Positions 1 through 12,825 of a stretch of DNA of 64,000 nucleotides are shown piece after piece. Origin of the DNA: Hevea brasiliensis (taxonomy: Eukaryota > Streptophyta > Magnoliopsida > Malpighiales > Euphorbiaceae). Numbering within the stretch: position 1 is the first letter of the stretch; each line of letters starts with the position of its first letter. A model generated the notes under the pieces. The model did not search any database and was not told the origin of the DNA. It worked only from the letters and a program-made list of their open reading frames with translations. The translations under genes and the position numbers were made by a program. The stretch covers positions 5,664,298 through 5,728,297 of the forward strand of contig NC_079500.1 of NCBI RefSeq assembly GCF_030052815.1. The letters are read 5' to 3'.

Positions 1-1178
1 GAAGAGCAAAGAGATTGCTTAGGTGTGAGGAGCTATCATCTTGAAGTCTTCGGGTATAATTTATACCCTGCCTGTAAATATTTATTTTGATATATGTATT
101 GCATGTAAAGGTATGGACATGTAAATGGGTCTTGAGCAGCTTGTGCAAAATTTGTATGAAGTTTGTAATAAAATTTAGTTTGTATTTCTTTTGATGTGAA
201 TTTTGTAAGGATGTATATAAATTGTTTTGTCTCAAATGAAATGATTGTGGAATTGTTGAAATTGATAGAGTTTGATTGTGAAATTGAAGTTGTGGTTGAG
301 AAAATTTTTTAGAAGTACTTTTTACAGGTATTTGAAGAATGATTTTCTCCAAATACAGAGGAAACTCTGTCAAAATTTTTATAAAATTTGTGGAAAAATA
401 AAATGGGCCAAAATTTCCAACTAGCTTTTCACTTAAGTACATGTTTTAAATACTTATTAGAAATGCTCACCACTTATCAAAAATAAGATTGTTTTAAAAT
501 CCCTTGTAGGGTACTTAATGAGTTATCGATAGGTGAAGTTCGGTAGTTCATTAGGTATTCTACGGGATCATGTTATGCCTTACAGAGGGGTAAGGTGTGA
601 CATGTTTTAGGTATAAAAATTATATAAAGTTGTAATATATATTGTAGTTTGAAATTCTCTTAATGTAAATTTTGTAATAATGTATCTAAATTGTTTTGTT
701 TCTAATGAAATATGAATGGAACTATTTTATTTAATTTGAATGAAATGGATTGCTAGTATTTTGATGATCATTGGATAGTGGATTTGAAATTTGCTAGTAT
801 TTGAAATTTGAAAGTTGATAAATGTGTTGAGAAATTAATTGAGATTGAGTATGAAATTGAAGCAGTTGTTGAGAAAAATTTTTAGAAGTACTTTTTACAG
901 GTATTTGAAGAACTGTTTTCTCAAAATACAGAGGGAACTCTGTTAAAATTTTTACAAAATTTGCGGAAAAATAAAATGGACTAAAAATATTAACTAGATT
1001 TACTTTTAATCATATGTTTTAAATACCTATTAGAAAATGCTCACCACTTGTCAAAAGTAAGAAAATTGTTTAAAATCCCTTGTGGGGTATTTAATGAGTT
1101 ATCGGTAGGTGAAGTTCGGTATTTCATTAGGTATTCTACGGGATCATGTTATGCCTTACAGAGAGGTAAGGTATGACA
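1..1178. repeat. Tandemly duplicated LTR-like 3' end
   Basis: Two diverged copies of one segment lie in direct orientation, the first to about 603 and the second from about 640 to 1178. A block beginning TTTAGAAGTACTTTTTACAG occurs at 308 and again at 881. Both copies end in the same way: a GGGATCATGTTATGCCTTAC stretch, then GAGGTAAGGT and finally TGACA. That ending resembles the termini of the large LTRs elsewhere in the window. I infer duplicated 3' portions of a long terminal repeat. The left boundary is outside the window, so no target-site duplication can be tested. No open frame of note. Confidence 0.5.
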
Positions 1179-2214
1179 ACCTCTCATTGTATGTCGTTCA
1201 TATTTAAATTTCTCGAGTTGATATGATTTGAATTATTTCTGATTGTAAAATCAGACTATTTATTGAGTCATTATAATTTAGATAAATTTGTGAATCATTT
1301 CGAGTCAGAATTTTATTAGTAAAAAATATTTTTCTTAATATTTCTAAAATTTTTCATATAAAATATTAGTATGATTTTGAAAAGTACAAGAAAATCATAA
1401 AATTAAAGACCAAAATGTTTATTAAAAGAACTTATATAGTCAAATCATAAAATCAAATTAAAAGATAGTTAACCAATCAAATTTTAATCCTTAATATACA
1501 AATACTTGCATAATTGATAGTTTTGGGCCTTTTCATAACTCATCTTTCATCATGTGCAAATTACTCTATTCGATTTTCTAAGCAATGATCTATTGTTCTT
1601 TGGGCCAAGCCCAAAATCTTCCCCTGGGTTCTGACTCCATTTTAAAAATTGAAGTTGGGAACAGAATTTTTTTTTTTTTTTGAAAATTTTGAAAGAATCT
1701 AGCCCAACGAGTAATTATTTGGTACTATTATTTGAGATATTATTATAAAAAAATATTTTAAATATTTTTTTTATAAATATATTTTAAGTATAAAAATTTT
1801 AAAAAATTAAGCTTCTTTATAATCTAAAGGAAATTCTTTTTTTTTTTTTTAAAAAAAAAAGCAAGTTTCAACGTTAATGTTAAACAAGTTTTTTTTCTTT
1901 TGTAATAATTTAAATGGTAGGATTAATTAAGGGATTCATAAGAAATGCTGACATCGAGGAATTTGTAAATCAACATCAGCTCAATTTATCATACAATTAT
2001 TTATTTTAATTGATAATTGTTAAACTTAATGCTAAATCAAATGATATGTACTTGTGATGGGAAATTCTTGCTACACTAACTATATTATTAACTCAAGACA
2101 TAAATATATAGATTCATATATTTAATAATTAATTATTACTATATATATTATGTCTTAATTTATAATAGATTAGATACAGACCAAAAAAATTCACTTGTAA
2201 CCAGGGGCAAGGGC
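1179..2214. other. AT-rich spacer, no gene seen
   Basis: AT-rich sequence with homopolymer runs (T runs near 1668-1681 and 1837-1850). I see no sustained open frame, RNA gene or recognisable element. Confidence 0.5.
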
Positions 2215-2223
2215 TAGGGATGG

Positions 2224-2775
2224 TTAGGGGTGAGCATTCAGTTCAAACCAAACAGAATCGAACCGAACCGAACCGAATTAAATTATAAAAATCGAATCGT
2301 AAATTTTAGAAACCGAATCGAAAATGGTGAAAAATTGAATCAAACCGAACCGCTATATTTCGGTTCGGTTTAAACCGATCGGTTTGATTTTTTATTGATT
2401 TTTTAATTTAGATTTAATTTTCAAGTTATTTGGTCTAATTTTAACTTTGGTTTGAACCTAATAACCATTAATCAATGAAATTAAACAATTAATATATATA
2501 TATAATTAAATATAATTTATAAATTTTTCATAAAAATAAATCAATTCAAAAATCGATTCGGTGCGATTTAGTTTGATTTGACTATATAAATTACTATTCG
2601 GTTTGGTTCGGTTTAACCGATTTTTTTCTCTTCAAAACCGAACCGAACCGAAATAACCAAAATTTTTATAATGTAAAATCGAACCAAACCGATTTAATTT
2701 TAAAATCAAACTGATTGAACCGAATTGACTCGATTCAGTTTGATTTTTCGGTTTGAACCGAATTCTGCTCAGCCC
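2224..2775. mobile_element. Non-autonomous TIR element (MITE-like) with 9-bp target duplication
   Basis: The ends are inverted: TTAGGGGTGAGCA on the left and TGCTCAGCCC on the right. The subterminal zones are rich in CGGTTCGGTT and its complement AACCGAACCG, so much of the 552-bp element can fold back on itself. It is bracketed by the perfect direct repeat TAGGGATGG (2215-2223 and 2776-2784). A 9-bp duplication is typical of the Mutator (MULE) superfamily, so a MULE-type MITE is the best guess. It has no transposase coding. Diverged relatives appear near 15240-15850, 38207-38753 and 57430-57600. Confidence 0.75.
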
Positions 2776-2784
2776 TAGGGATGG

Positions 2785-3181
2785 CTTTGACCCCCCCCCC
2801 CCCCCCAAACATTTTTAAAATTATTTTGATATGTATAATAAAATATATTTTTCATTAATTAATTTCTAAAACTTTATATTAACCATTATAAATATTTATA
2901 AAAAATATTAAATAAGTGCAATAAATTTTTTATTTTTATTAATTGGTCCTTCAAATTTTCTATTGGTCTCTAATAATTTATATTTTTTTATTTAAATTGA
3001 AAAATAAAAATTATTTGGTTTTCATTAAATAAGTAGAAAAGTTCAAATGAAAATTAATTATTCAAATTTTTTATTGATAGTTGTTATTCGATGAAAATTA
3101 AATAAAAGTTAATCTAATAATTTCCTGTTACACAATTTAAAATCAAATGCCATTTTTTATTTTTTTTTCTTTTATAATTTT

Positions 3182-3218
<37 letters not shown>

Positions 3219-4036
3219 TCTTCTCCCTCATTTTACTTTCCCTTCTTTATTTCATTCTAATTAAAAATTATTTAATTTATATAAGTAGATAAAATTAGTG
3301 ATCTGAAGCTAGTCTCATGCAAATTTTGAATTGAACAACTTAAATATATATTTATTTTTATATAATATATTTATTTTATTTTTTTTAATTAAACTCTAAT
3401 TTTTTATATCTATTTAATTTTAGTGATTATTATTTTAAAATTATATCATATAATCTAGTTATTTGAAGTTTATATTTATTTTTTGACTTTTAAATTTGTA
3501 AATTATATATAAGAATTTGACATAATACTTTGATGCTTTGGATTTTTATTTTTCAAATGATATAATTTATATTATAAAGTTGTATAATAATTAAAACTAT
3601 AATTTTGTATTATTTATATTTATTATAGAGACTTTATTATAATTTTTTTGAATCAATAAATAATTTTTGTAATTTGATATCTTATATTATTTTTATTTAT
3701 TATATATTATATATGTATGTATATAAATATGTGGAAAATATTTTATTTATGCATTACGATTGACCCAATTAAAATTTTCTGACTCTAGCCAACTTGTGAC
3801 TTACTGAGCTTGATCAGTTAACCGAACAAAAGATGGCCAAGTGAATGAAGGAATTATAAGCTCAACCATGAAATTACTTTATTTATTGTAGCTGCAACAT
3901 AGTCTGCTTCAAGTGGATTTCCATCATAATCTGCCCACATTAAGAAACCAAAGATTTGAAAAACTTTGATGACTAAGGTTTTCTTACAAAATTATTCAAA
4001 ATCTTTTTTTTTTATGTTTTAATTCCCTAACATATA

Positions 4037-4079
<43 letters not shown>

Positions 4080-4514
4080 TTAATCATGCATGGTGCACGT
4101 AAATCCCTATTCTTCAAAAACTAATAGTTAATTTAGCCAACTTTATCAATCAATTCCTAATCATGCATGCTCGTTTTTATTCATGGAAAAAAAGTGATGG
4201 TATAATGAATTTTCCTTCATCTTTAAAAGTGTAGAGAGTATGAGAGTTTTAAATTCAATTCTATTCATCTATCTTTTTTAAAAAAAAAAATAGAAGGGTT
4301 ATTTTTTATTATGTAATCTATTAATTATTAATAGACTTATTGAGCCACCATTGAATAAAAATAATATCATTCACATAAAACCCTAGCCCTAATTTCCTTT
4401 CGATTCTCAAAGTCGAATATCTATGTTAATTTCATGATCAATCAAGAAGTCAACAAATAACATTTATGAGGTACGTACTTCACTGTTTTTTAAGGACATG
4501 TGTAATAAAGAGAT

Positions 4515-4568
<54 letters not shown>

Positions 4569-4870
4569 CAAGAGCTATTGAAGTGTATGGTAGCAGATTC
4601 TGTCATCACAAACATAAATGGAAGAAGCACTCGAAATAACCATGCCTTCTTCCGATTCCAATTTCAACAATAGATTTGAGAAAAGTTTCCCTTGATGGTC
4701 CATATGCATGCATACTCTTCAAATTATCTTTTTTATAAGCAAAAGAAATTTATTAAAGTAACTCATAGAAAAATAACAAGAGCAAGTCGACTCTTCATAT
4801 CTTTATATCGGCATTGTAAATTCAAAATAAATAATTCTTAACTAAGTTAAACCCTAAGTAATAACAAAGT
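2785..4870. other. AT-rich spacer with microsatellites
   Basis: No gene is evident. A poly-C run (about 2791-2806) lies just inside the left end. There are (TA)n tracts at about 3184-3215 and 4039-4076 and a (GA)n tract at about 4517-4564. Confidence 0.6.
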
Positions 4871-4875
4871 GATAT

Positions 4876-7800
4876 TGTAATACCCCTCATCCGTCTACAG
4901 TGTAGCCGAGAAAGGTGTACTACATCATGTGCCGGAGCACCCTATCTTATCTTGTCATTTATAATATTAATTTAATGTCTTTTTAATTATATTATATCAC
5001 GTGTAAAAAAAAATTTTTTATTCCATTTCATCACATCATTTCTCATGTCAATTATTCATGTACCATATCATACTATTACTACTATCTGTTTTCAAATAAA
5101 ATAAACTTATATTTCTTTCATATAACATTACTTACAAGAATGTACAATTATATATACAATCCAAAATTTAGTTACATATCTCAATCTGATTTATTACATA
5201 CAATAACCAAAATACAAAATCTAACTATACATGAGTCCTATCAAAATGAACTGGTAAAGTGACAATCTACACTGTAGCAGATCTGCTCAAGTCTTGTATA
5301 GGCTCTACTGCTGCTGCTGTGGGTCTCCTGTACCTACGCGATGGAAAAACCAACGCGCTAAACATAATACTTAGTGGTGCATAAATAAGGAAAAATAACT
5401 AAACAATTTAAAATAATTATTTCACGTATAACCTTATAAATAAATATTAATTTTCATGTATTTAAAATCTTTTACATGTTTTCTAGAACTTTAGAAGTAA
5501 ATAAGCTAATAGGGATCTTTTCTGTGCATATACCTTATTTTCAGTCTTATAAAATTTACATTAATGATTTTCTCCTGTACTTATTTATATTTAAGGCTTA
5601 TTGCTTTTATCTGTGCCTAAGTAACCTATAACAGACTATAAAGGTTAGATACACGGGAGTATACTAGTCAGACATCCGTATGTCTACCCAGTATACAATG
5701 GTCATATCAAGCACTAGACCAACGGGCAGGCATAAGCCAGTAAAAATGAAGATTAGAACTATGGCCATCGGGCAGGCATAAAGCCAGTAGAACTATCATT
5801 TTAGACATATGTTGTCTGTCAATGATCATCCCTGTGGGCAGTACTGCAATTTGTAATCCTTAATTTGTATACCAATCGATCCATGCTATATAAATGAGTC
5901 TAGGCATACTTTGAGCAGAATAATATTATTAAATATTTATAATTTTATTAATTCATGTTATTTTTATGCTTAACAATTTATTCTAATTCATTTCATCTCA
6001 TATGCCTAGTTATTTTATGGATCTTTCTTTAGGTCCAGATTTGATGCACTGCCTTTACATGGCAAATTGACCAGGATGTGGCCACTGTTTGGCCACACTC
6101 CCTTCATAGAATTTGTTCCTCTATGTCTAGTCTTTGCTTTCCCTTTTGAATCATATTAATTGGAGTTTTAGAACTTAAGTTATGGTTAAATAATCATAAC
6201 TGGCTCATTGTCTCTTTCTGGGTCCAAAATTAGGCAGATTCTGGAGTCTGTCTTTGTCTAATTAATTGGACATGTTACAGTCATTTTTAGGCCTAATATT
6301 CTTCATAAAAGTTATTACCCTATGTCTTATGGTCCCTCAAAAATTTAATTACAATTTTTCAAATTTTTTAGAATTAGTTATGGCTAAATCACTGGCCTTG
6401 ACCAGGTACCCTGTGTCCTCAAGGTCTAGGTTCAGTTCAGTAACTTTGACCTCCATTTTAGGGTTCTTTTGTTCATAGTTTGAAGACCATATCTAAACCA
6501 AAGTTGGAGCCCTATTTCTTAGAGTTCTAGATCAGTATGGCTCATCCCAATTAGAGTTTCCTAGTGAGAGATATGACTTAAAGTCTGTTCTAGGGTCAAG
6601 TGTAATTTGGTCAAATTTCAGGTATTGATGTACTAAATTTTTCTAACCATTTGACCTAGTTCCTTTGGGTTCTGGGTTTTGGTCAAAAGACCAATATTGT
6701 AGACCTATGTCTTATAAAAATTTTGCCATTAGTTTCATTGCATTTGAATTTTTATAGACCAAATTATGGCCATTTTTCCAAAATTGGTCGGTTGGTCTAT
6801 GTCCAGGAAATTCTGGGCAGAATTGATTATGGTCAGTTTGGTGACCTAACTTGGGTCAGTAATTTCATTTGGTTAGAGGCATTTTTGGGCTTGGTGTTCT
6901 CAATGAAAGTTGTAGTCCTATGTCTAATCTTCCCAATGGTATACAATTTAGATCATTTGGACCTGTCTAGAGGGAGTTATGGCCATTCATTTGGTCATTT
7001 TTCTGGGTTCAGTGTTTGGATATTCGGATTGGGACAGTAAATTGACCAAGATTTTGACAGAATATGGGCAGGATTTCTTCATGAAAAATGGGGTATTTTG
7101 AGTCTAGTTTCACCTCCAATTAGCCTCATATCAATTGGAGTCACACAACTTCAGTTATAACTCAAACAACACACTGGACTCATAGGTCCGAATTTTCTGC
7201 ATAAGAGAAGCACTCCCAATATTTCATCCTCCTTACTCTCAACTACAATTTATCATTCATAACACTTCAAATGATCAACAAACAGTCTCAACAAGATCAA
7301 TCTCAAGCCATAACACTAAGGTACCAAAATTAATTCAAACTCTAACTCAAAATTTCTCAACTCATCCCTAATTCATGCATATCACATGAACTACCATCTC
7401 CAATCCATTCACACATTCCAAATACCATCATCAAACCAATTTAATTCAATTTAAACCATTAACATCATCACTTCCTTAGGGCTGCCAAATTCCATGGTGT
7501 TCATACCCATAGGTTTTATTTTAATTTGCTTGCAATTTCTTACTCAATTAAAGTCCCTAACATAGAAATAAAGAGAGATGCATAAATAAGCACTAACCTT
7601 GTGTGAGCAGAATTTTTTCTTGGCTAATCTTCAATTTTCCTTCACTTTTTTTCTTTTTCTAGGCTGCCAAACACTTCTCCAAGGGGTGGGTTCAAGTTTT
7701 TATGAAGGTGACGAGGGCTTTTAGTATGAGACAATGGAGAATTTCAAGCTAGCAAGCTTGAAAATTTTTATGGGAGGGTCACCTATGGAAGTTGGCTGTT

Positions 7801-8485
7801 TGAGGAAGGAGGAGAGCATATTGTTTTTCTTATTTTTGTCTCAATTTAATGATATTTATCCCCTTTTGAATTGCTTGACAATTTCCCATTGGTTAGGATT
7901 TTAATTTTATTCATTTATGACATCATGCTTATGTCATAAATGTGATTTTTATTTCATTTCCTTTTCTTTTCTTTTCTTTTCTACTCATTTTTAATTTAAT
8001 TTTCATCACTTTTTATTCATATTTTATGTCATATAATTTATTTACTCAATTAGATAAGTTAGTCAAAAATCATCTCTGAAGAAGAAATGACCAAAATACC
8101 CTCCGTTTGGCTTAAGGAGCCAAAACTATTTGTGCCGATCTTAAAAATTCTCTTAATCTTTTCTTGATATTCTAATACTACCTAGGGTCTCGTAACTCTT
8201 CTCTGGCATCCCAGAAATTATTTCACGAGATTCCTCTCGGGTTTAAGGCTACTAGCTGTCTTTACCGCTACTTCTCGTTAGGTCACACATTGCTAGGGCA
8301 TCGGCTCATTTAACTTCATTGTATTTCATTTCTTTTATTTTCCTTAATTTTTCTTAGTCTTTATTCAGTCAATTTATACCTCCTCATTCTAATTTGAATG
8401 TAATTTCAGACATCCTAGCTATCTGAACAGACGTTAGTCATCAGAACAGTAGAATGTACGGACTATCTAAAGTGAAGGCGTTACA
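4876..8485 (-). mobile_element. 3.6-kb apparent solo LTR, family A (minus orientation)
   Basis: The 3610-bp element has TG...CA-type ends (TGTAATACCCC on the left, GGCGTTACA on the right). It is flanked by the perfect 5-bp duplication GATAT (4871-4875, 8486-8490). It is homologous, inverted, to 49749-53449 along its length, including both termini. There is no gag-pol coding and no second LTR, so a solo LTR of a very long-LTR retroelement is the simplest reading; a non-autonomous element is the alternative. By comparison with the plus-oriented copy, transcription would run leftward here. Open frames inside (for example 6723-7040) are chance frames in degenerate internal repeats. Confidence 0.8.
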
Positions 8486-8490
8486 GATAT

Positions 8491-9605
8491 TTCATATTTT
8501 TTTATAAGTAAATTAATTTTATTGAAATTAAAAGAAGGCCATAAAAAGGCCCATAACAACACAAGGCCAGAAAAAAAAAAAAAAACAAGGAAGGCACATG
8601 CACGCAGCAATCGTTGCAAGAGAAAAGGAAACAACTAAACCCAAAGATTCAAATCCTTGTAAGCTCCAAAGGAAACTATAGGAAAAGGCAAAGTGTGATT
8701 CCTTGTTGTCTTTAACTGGGTGATTAGACTCCATGACCCTTAGCTTGGCTAAGACTTTCAAACCGCAAGAGTTTTAAGAAGTGCTCTTAAAACAGCCTCA
8801 AATGAAATTAGAATACCAAATGGGTATGAAGACAGTCATTAGAGAAGGCTATTATGGTCTCGGATGACCCCACCAAAGCTAGCGAAAACTGGCTACCGAA
8901 GAGCAGATTTTGAGTTCCACTTTCTTGTCTTGGCTTCCTAAATCAGAGTGCGGAGACCCCTTTCTCCATCTCGCTAAAATTGCATATAAAAGAAAAACCT
9001 CCAAGTCATGATGAGAATGGGTCTGGTCAACACCCCCACAGCTTTAGATACTTGATGAACTCTGCGAACCTACCATTTCATTGAAATTCTCTTGAAACTA
9101 CTACCAGATGAAGATGGCAAAACACAAATGCCAAGAGAAGCTATTACAAGTTCCATCTTTAAGAAAACGGAGAGCATTTACCAAACCATTAGCATCAAGC
9201 TGAATGCTCTAGAAACTCAAAAATTACTTATGCATAATGAAAGGGTGCTGCACCTCAAAAGCTAGAAGAAATGATACTTTAGTTATCCATAATCACAAGC
9301 ACTCTAGCATCGATAGCAATTTGATCAGCAAACAACCAAAACTTTATTTTTCATATCTACAACACAGCAGGCACCGCATCAAGCCTAACAAACTACCATA
9401 AAAAAAGACAAGATTCCCACACAGAATTCATTCTCTCACCATATTGACACATAACCACTTCACTTAAACTAATTACCAAATGAAATGGTGCCCACCTCCA
9501 TCAAGATAAACAACACAGCAGACAAAGAGATCCATAGGCTTCGAACTCAATTTCAAACAAAAATTGGTACCATGATATTCCATATTTATCAACTGAATTA
9601 ATCTT
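8491..9605. other. Unassigned sequence, possibly decayed LINE 3' end (minus)
   Basis: This segment is less AT-rich than its surroundings. Read on the minus strand it ends near 8500 in AATAAAATTAATTTAC followed by a short A run, like a polyadenylated 3' terminus. I could not find ordered reverse-transcriptase or RNase H motifs in it. It may be a LINE 3' untranslated relic. The minus-strand frame 8528-8761 shows no recognisable domain. Confidence 0.25.
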
Positions 9606-10215
9606 GTTGGGTGCAATAATGAATCTCTATTTCAATTAAAACACAAAATTAAGTTTAACAATATGATTAGATATATAGTCTATGGCACCATAAAGCAATC
9701 TTCAAAAGTGGTTATAAGCGTATTGTTATATGATTTAAGTATATGGAAGAGCCCTTTATTAAAGGACAATCTCATACAAAGCATAGTGATCATAGGACCA
9801 ATCTTCTCACTCTTTTCCTTCTCCTTCTATGTTGAGGGCCCTCATTTGTTTGACAAAACCATTTAGCTTGGCAATTTGAAGAAGTAATTGACTACTCGGT
9901 CCAGTATGCAGTGAAATGCACCACAAACCTTCCGTCTTGTAATATAATAAGACCCAAATGTCATATCTACCTAATTATTAATTTGTTTTTATTATTCATA
10001 TAAAACTATTTTATATATTCAATTTCTGTATTACATAGAACATAAGTTTCTCAATAAGAAGGAATGCCATAAAGATTAATTATTCTGTTGAGTATTCTTT
10101 AAAGTTTAGACTATAGGAATATTGGCTTAGTTTCATATTTTGTAAATAAAAATTGGCAGCCCCTAGTACAGCTTTTGACAAAATGCATGCTCATCATTTC
10201 CCAACGTTGGCTCAA
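9606..10215 (+). repeat. Diverged segmental duplication, copy 1
   Basis: The stretch starting near 9617 (AATGAATCTC, then AAATTAAGTTTAACAATATG) and running through a later block near 10130-10200 (TTGGCTTAGTTTCATATTTT, then TTTTGACAAAATG) matches 12826-13380 in order and orientation, with substitutions and indels. It therefore marks a local duplication that flanks the B3 gene. No coding is seen in it. Confidence 0.6.
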
Positions 10216-10333
10216 TGATCAAAGAATTAAAGAGCTAGCGTATATGAATGGTAGACAAATTAATTTCAACCCAGTTATTATGCATAATTAGACAATTCCA
10301 AAATGAATTCTGGTGGATGCTGGCACATCTCTA

Positions 10334-10486
10334 ATGGTGTCGATCGGTTCTGGTATAATTTTTAGTGCAGCGAAGCTTATGGCTTCTGCCTGTCGAGGGT
10401 CTGAAGCTGGATTTTCTGTCGAACTTACAGAAGCTTTTTCTGTTTTATGTGGTCTTAAGTTGCTCATTGATATGAATTTTTCTTAA
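10334..10486 (+). pseudogene. Relic of plant LINE RNase H domain
   Basis: A short plus-strand frame of 50 codons reads GSGIIFSAAKLMASACRGSE, then continues with a VELTEAFSVLCGLKLLIDM stretch. This follows the pattern of the RNase H-like domain at the C-terminus of plant L1-type LINEs (a G-x-G-x-I strand, then an E-x-x-A helix followed by GLK-x-x-x-DM). It stops at TAA (10484-10486), and the rest of the domain is not readable. I infer an isolated fragment of a decayed LINE, not a gene. Confidence 0.5.
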
Positions 10487-10761
10487 TTAGCTTGCTGTAA
10501 TCTGCCTTATTCTTAAGCTTCCTTGACGACTAAGCCCTGCAAGGTTAATCAAATTTGCAATTTATAACTTATCAAACCTATATAGTTACTTTAAAAAAAA
10601 AGATCGATATTGCAATCATGAAAATCTCCATCATAATGGATGCTCTGATACAATGAGGACTAATACACTAAATCAAATTTGAGGAATGACGACCAACAGT
10701 GTAACATTGATGCATGGACTCTATTGCTACCTCAAACAAACAAAACCTCTGTCACATGGAA

Positions 10762-10765
<4 letters not shown>

Positions 10766-10801
<36 letters not shown>
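10766..10801. repeat. (GA)n microsatellite
   Basis: About 18 GA dinucleotides, located about 90 bp beyond the 3' end of the B3 gene. Confidence 0.9.
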
Positions 10802-10803
<2 letters not shown>

Positions 10804-10893
10804 CAACAATGGGAGATAAAAACAAGACAAACAATAAAATGAGTAGTTAATCAAGAGTAGTCTCAAGCAGCAGTGCATGCATGGTTAAGAGTC

Positions 10894-11298
10894 TCATACT
10901 AGTTCCCAAACTGGTCGGCCTCCTAGCATGAGAAAGTCATTCCTTCTCAGGCCTCTGACTTGAATTCTATTAGGCTTATCATTCTTTATATAAAAAAGCA
11001 CCCCATAGTCCCCTCTATGATCATCCCCAGAGAGACCATGCGCCACCACAAATTCATGCCACTTGGATGGCCGTAGATATGTTTTGTGGTAGTCACCATC
11101 CTTACGTATAGATATCACGAAATTCCACTGGTCCCCATTTCCGTCGAATGCGGTAAAGTCCCTCTGATAGTATCCTTTCTCAATCGGTAAATGCTTCAAG
11201 ACTTTGGTTGGGACAATTAACTGATGATTTCTATCAGTTTTTCCAAGTTGCTTGCTGAAGATTTTTGTTGCATTTGGAATGTCTCCGATTATCTCCAT
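10894..11298 (-). CDS. Single B3-domain DNA-binding protein
   Basis: An intronless 134-residue protein. The B3 domain covers almost all of it (about residues 10-110): an opening KIFSKQLGKTD segment, the HQLIVPTKVLKHLP strand/loop, the WNFVISIRK strand, and the YLRPSKWHEFVVAHGL helix region followed by an acidic GDDHRGDYGVLFYI end. These are hallmarks of the plant-specific B3 superfamily of nuclear DNA-binding proteins. The protein is short, with no second B3, AP2 or ARF domain. I chose the ATG at 11298; the frame extends six codons upstream only from a GTG. The stop is TGA at 10894-10896. A CT-rich tract (about 11510-11540) lies upstream in the presumed promoter. DNA target and role are unknown. 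It could be a degenerating paralogue, but the frame is intact. Confidence 0.75.
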   Translation of the reverse strand: MEIIGDIPNATKIFSKQLGKTDRNHQLIVPTKVLKHLPIEKGYYQRDFTAFDGNGDQWNFVISIRKDGDYHKTYLRPSKWHEFVVAHGLSGDDHRGDYGVLFYIKNDKPNRIQVRGLRRNDFLMLGGRPVWELV

Positions 11299-11570
11299 TA
11301 CAATATTTGTTTGCACACTTGCCTTGATGAGTACTTTAGCTTAGAGAAATGGATGAATGAAATTAATAATGTTGTACTAATCTCTGGCTTCTCTACATTG
11401 TCTTTTTATACAAGGGATTGCCCGTGATTTAATTCCAACCGAAAGTAATGTCGAGTGATTTTGGAAAAATACAATCCAATCATGCAAATTTCCATGTCGT
11501 CCACGGTTTTAACTCTCTCTCTATTCTCTCTCTATCTTTCATTTCATTCAAATGTGGCCGTGATTTGCTT

Positions 11571-11594
11571 AATAATAATAATAATAATAATAAT
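11571..11594. repeat. (AAT)n microsatellite
   Basis: About eight ATA/AAT trinucleotides upstream of the B3 gene. Confidence 0.85.
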
Positions 11595-12022
11595 GTTGCC
11601 GACATGGAAGGCCCTTGAGTGACCAATGGCCACTTAAGTTTCTTGCATAGTCTTAGACAGGACTGTTAAATAAAAAAAAAAATCTTAAAATATGATGTTA
11701 CGTAGAAGTTTCCCAACAGCCAAATCTAATTTTTACGTTTTTACAATTTCATGTAGTGGGAAATCTCACAATCTCTCACTTCTTGATCAGCATCTAGAAA
11801 AATAAGCGAGCTTCACAAGAAAATTAAGCTAAAAAAACTCCTTCTGATCACACGAGGACTCATAAGCTTTTTCTAGCCAAACCCAGTTAAGATATACAAT
11901 CTTGATTCTTGAGAGTTCACTAAGCTTTGTTTCTTTAAGACCAATCTGCATGTCCAAATGTGTCAGAATTGTATTGTTTGATGTGCTCCTCTCACAGTAG
12001 TTATATATACGATTAATAAATT

Positions 12023-12084
<62 letters not shown>

Positions 12085-12825
12085 TATTTAAATTAAAAAA
12101 GTACATTTATCATATTTAGTTAAAAAGACAACAACCTAAAGGCCCAATTATCCCTTGAAAATGCTCATTTGATAAGGACAACCCTGGACAAAATGTATAT
12201 AGTGGTGACAAGGGCATTCTGTTTATATCTCGGGATAGGATAATGCATTTCTTATTAAGTTTCAGGTACTTTCTTTCCTTTGAGCTAATTTTTAGGATGA
12301 ATTAAGCTCGGTTAATTTTTTTAAAATGGTATAAGAATTTTCTCAATTCAATGTTAGGTCTTCCACAAATATTTCACGGTTTAAATATTCTGAATGTGTT
12401 AATATTTGATATTGATTTGAAATAGAAGTAATGTGTCCTCATTAAGTTTTAAGCACTCTTTCCCCATAAGCTAGTTTTCGATAAATTAGATCACCCATTT
12501 TCTTAAGAATCTTCTATCTCTCTTTCAATAATGAGGACCCTCATTTGACCGACAATTAACCTATTTATAGCTAGCTAGCTAGCATGGCACTCAGATGTTA
12601 GAACATTGATCACATTACCATTAGACTTTCTAGTTTCATGGTGTGAACCTATTTTTTTTTTTTTCATATATATATATACACTCCAAGTTATTAATTTAAG
12701 AAAATTTTATTTAGTAAGATTTAATTAAATTTTAATTCTACCAAATAGTTTCACATTTATCCTAGACTAAGACTTTAATTTAATTAATCTTAATTTTGTT
12801 ATTAAAGGAAAGGGGGCTAGCTAGT
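11595..12825. other. Spacer with (TA)n array
   Basis: No gene is evident. A (TA)n array occupies about 12030-12082, and a short GCTA-rich stretch lies near 12570. Confidence 0.5.

Noticed and set aside
6266..7040. Two plus-strand open frames (6266-6478, 6723-7040)
   Set aside because: They lie inside the solo LTR, start at non-ATG or arbitrary codons, and arise from the degenerate internal repeats. The homologous LTR does not keep the frames.
8528..9500. Possible RNase H domain on the minus strand (a GGVIRD-like peptide near 8860 and a VNALRFLKDG-like peptide near 9200)
   Set aside because: The two motifs occur in the wrong order for an RNase H domain and are interrupted by stops, so they are probably coincidental.
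10600..10740. Possible second primer-binding-site relic (CTCTGATACAATGA near 10640)
   Set aside because: Only a partial match to the initiator-Met tRNA site, with no LTR-like sequence adjoining it.
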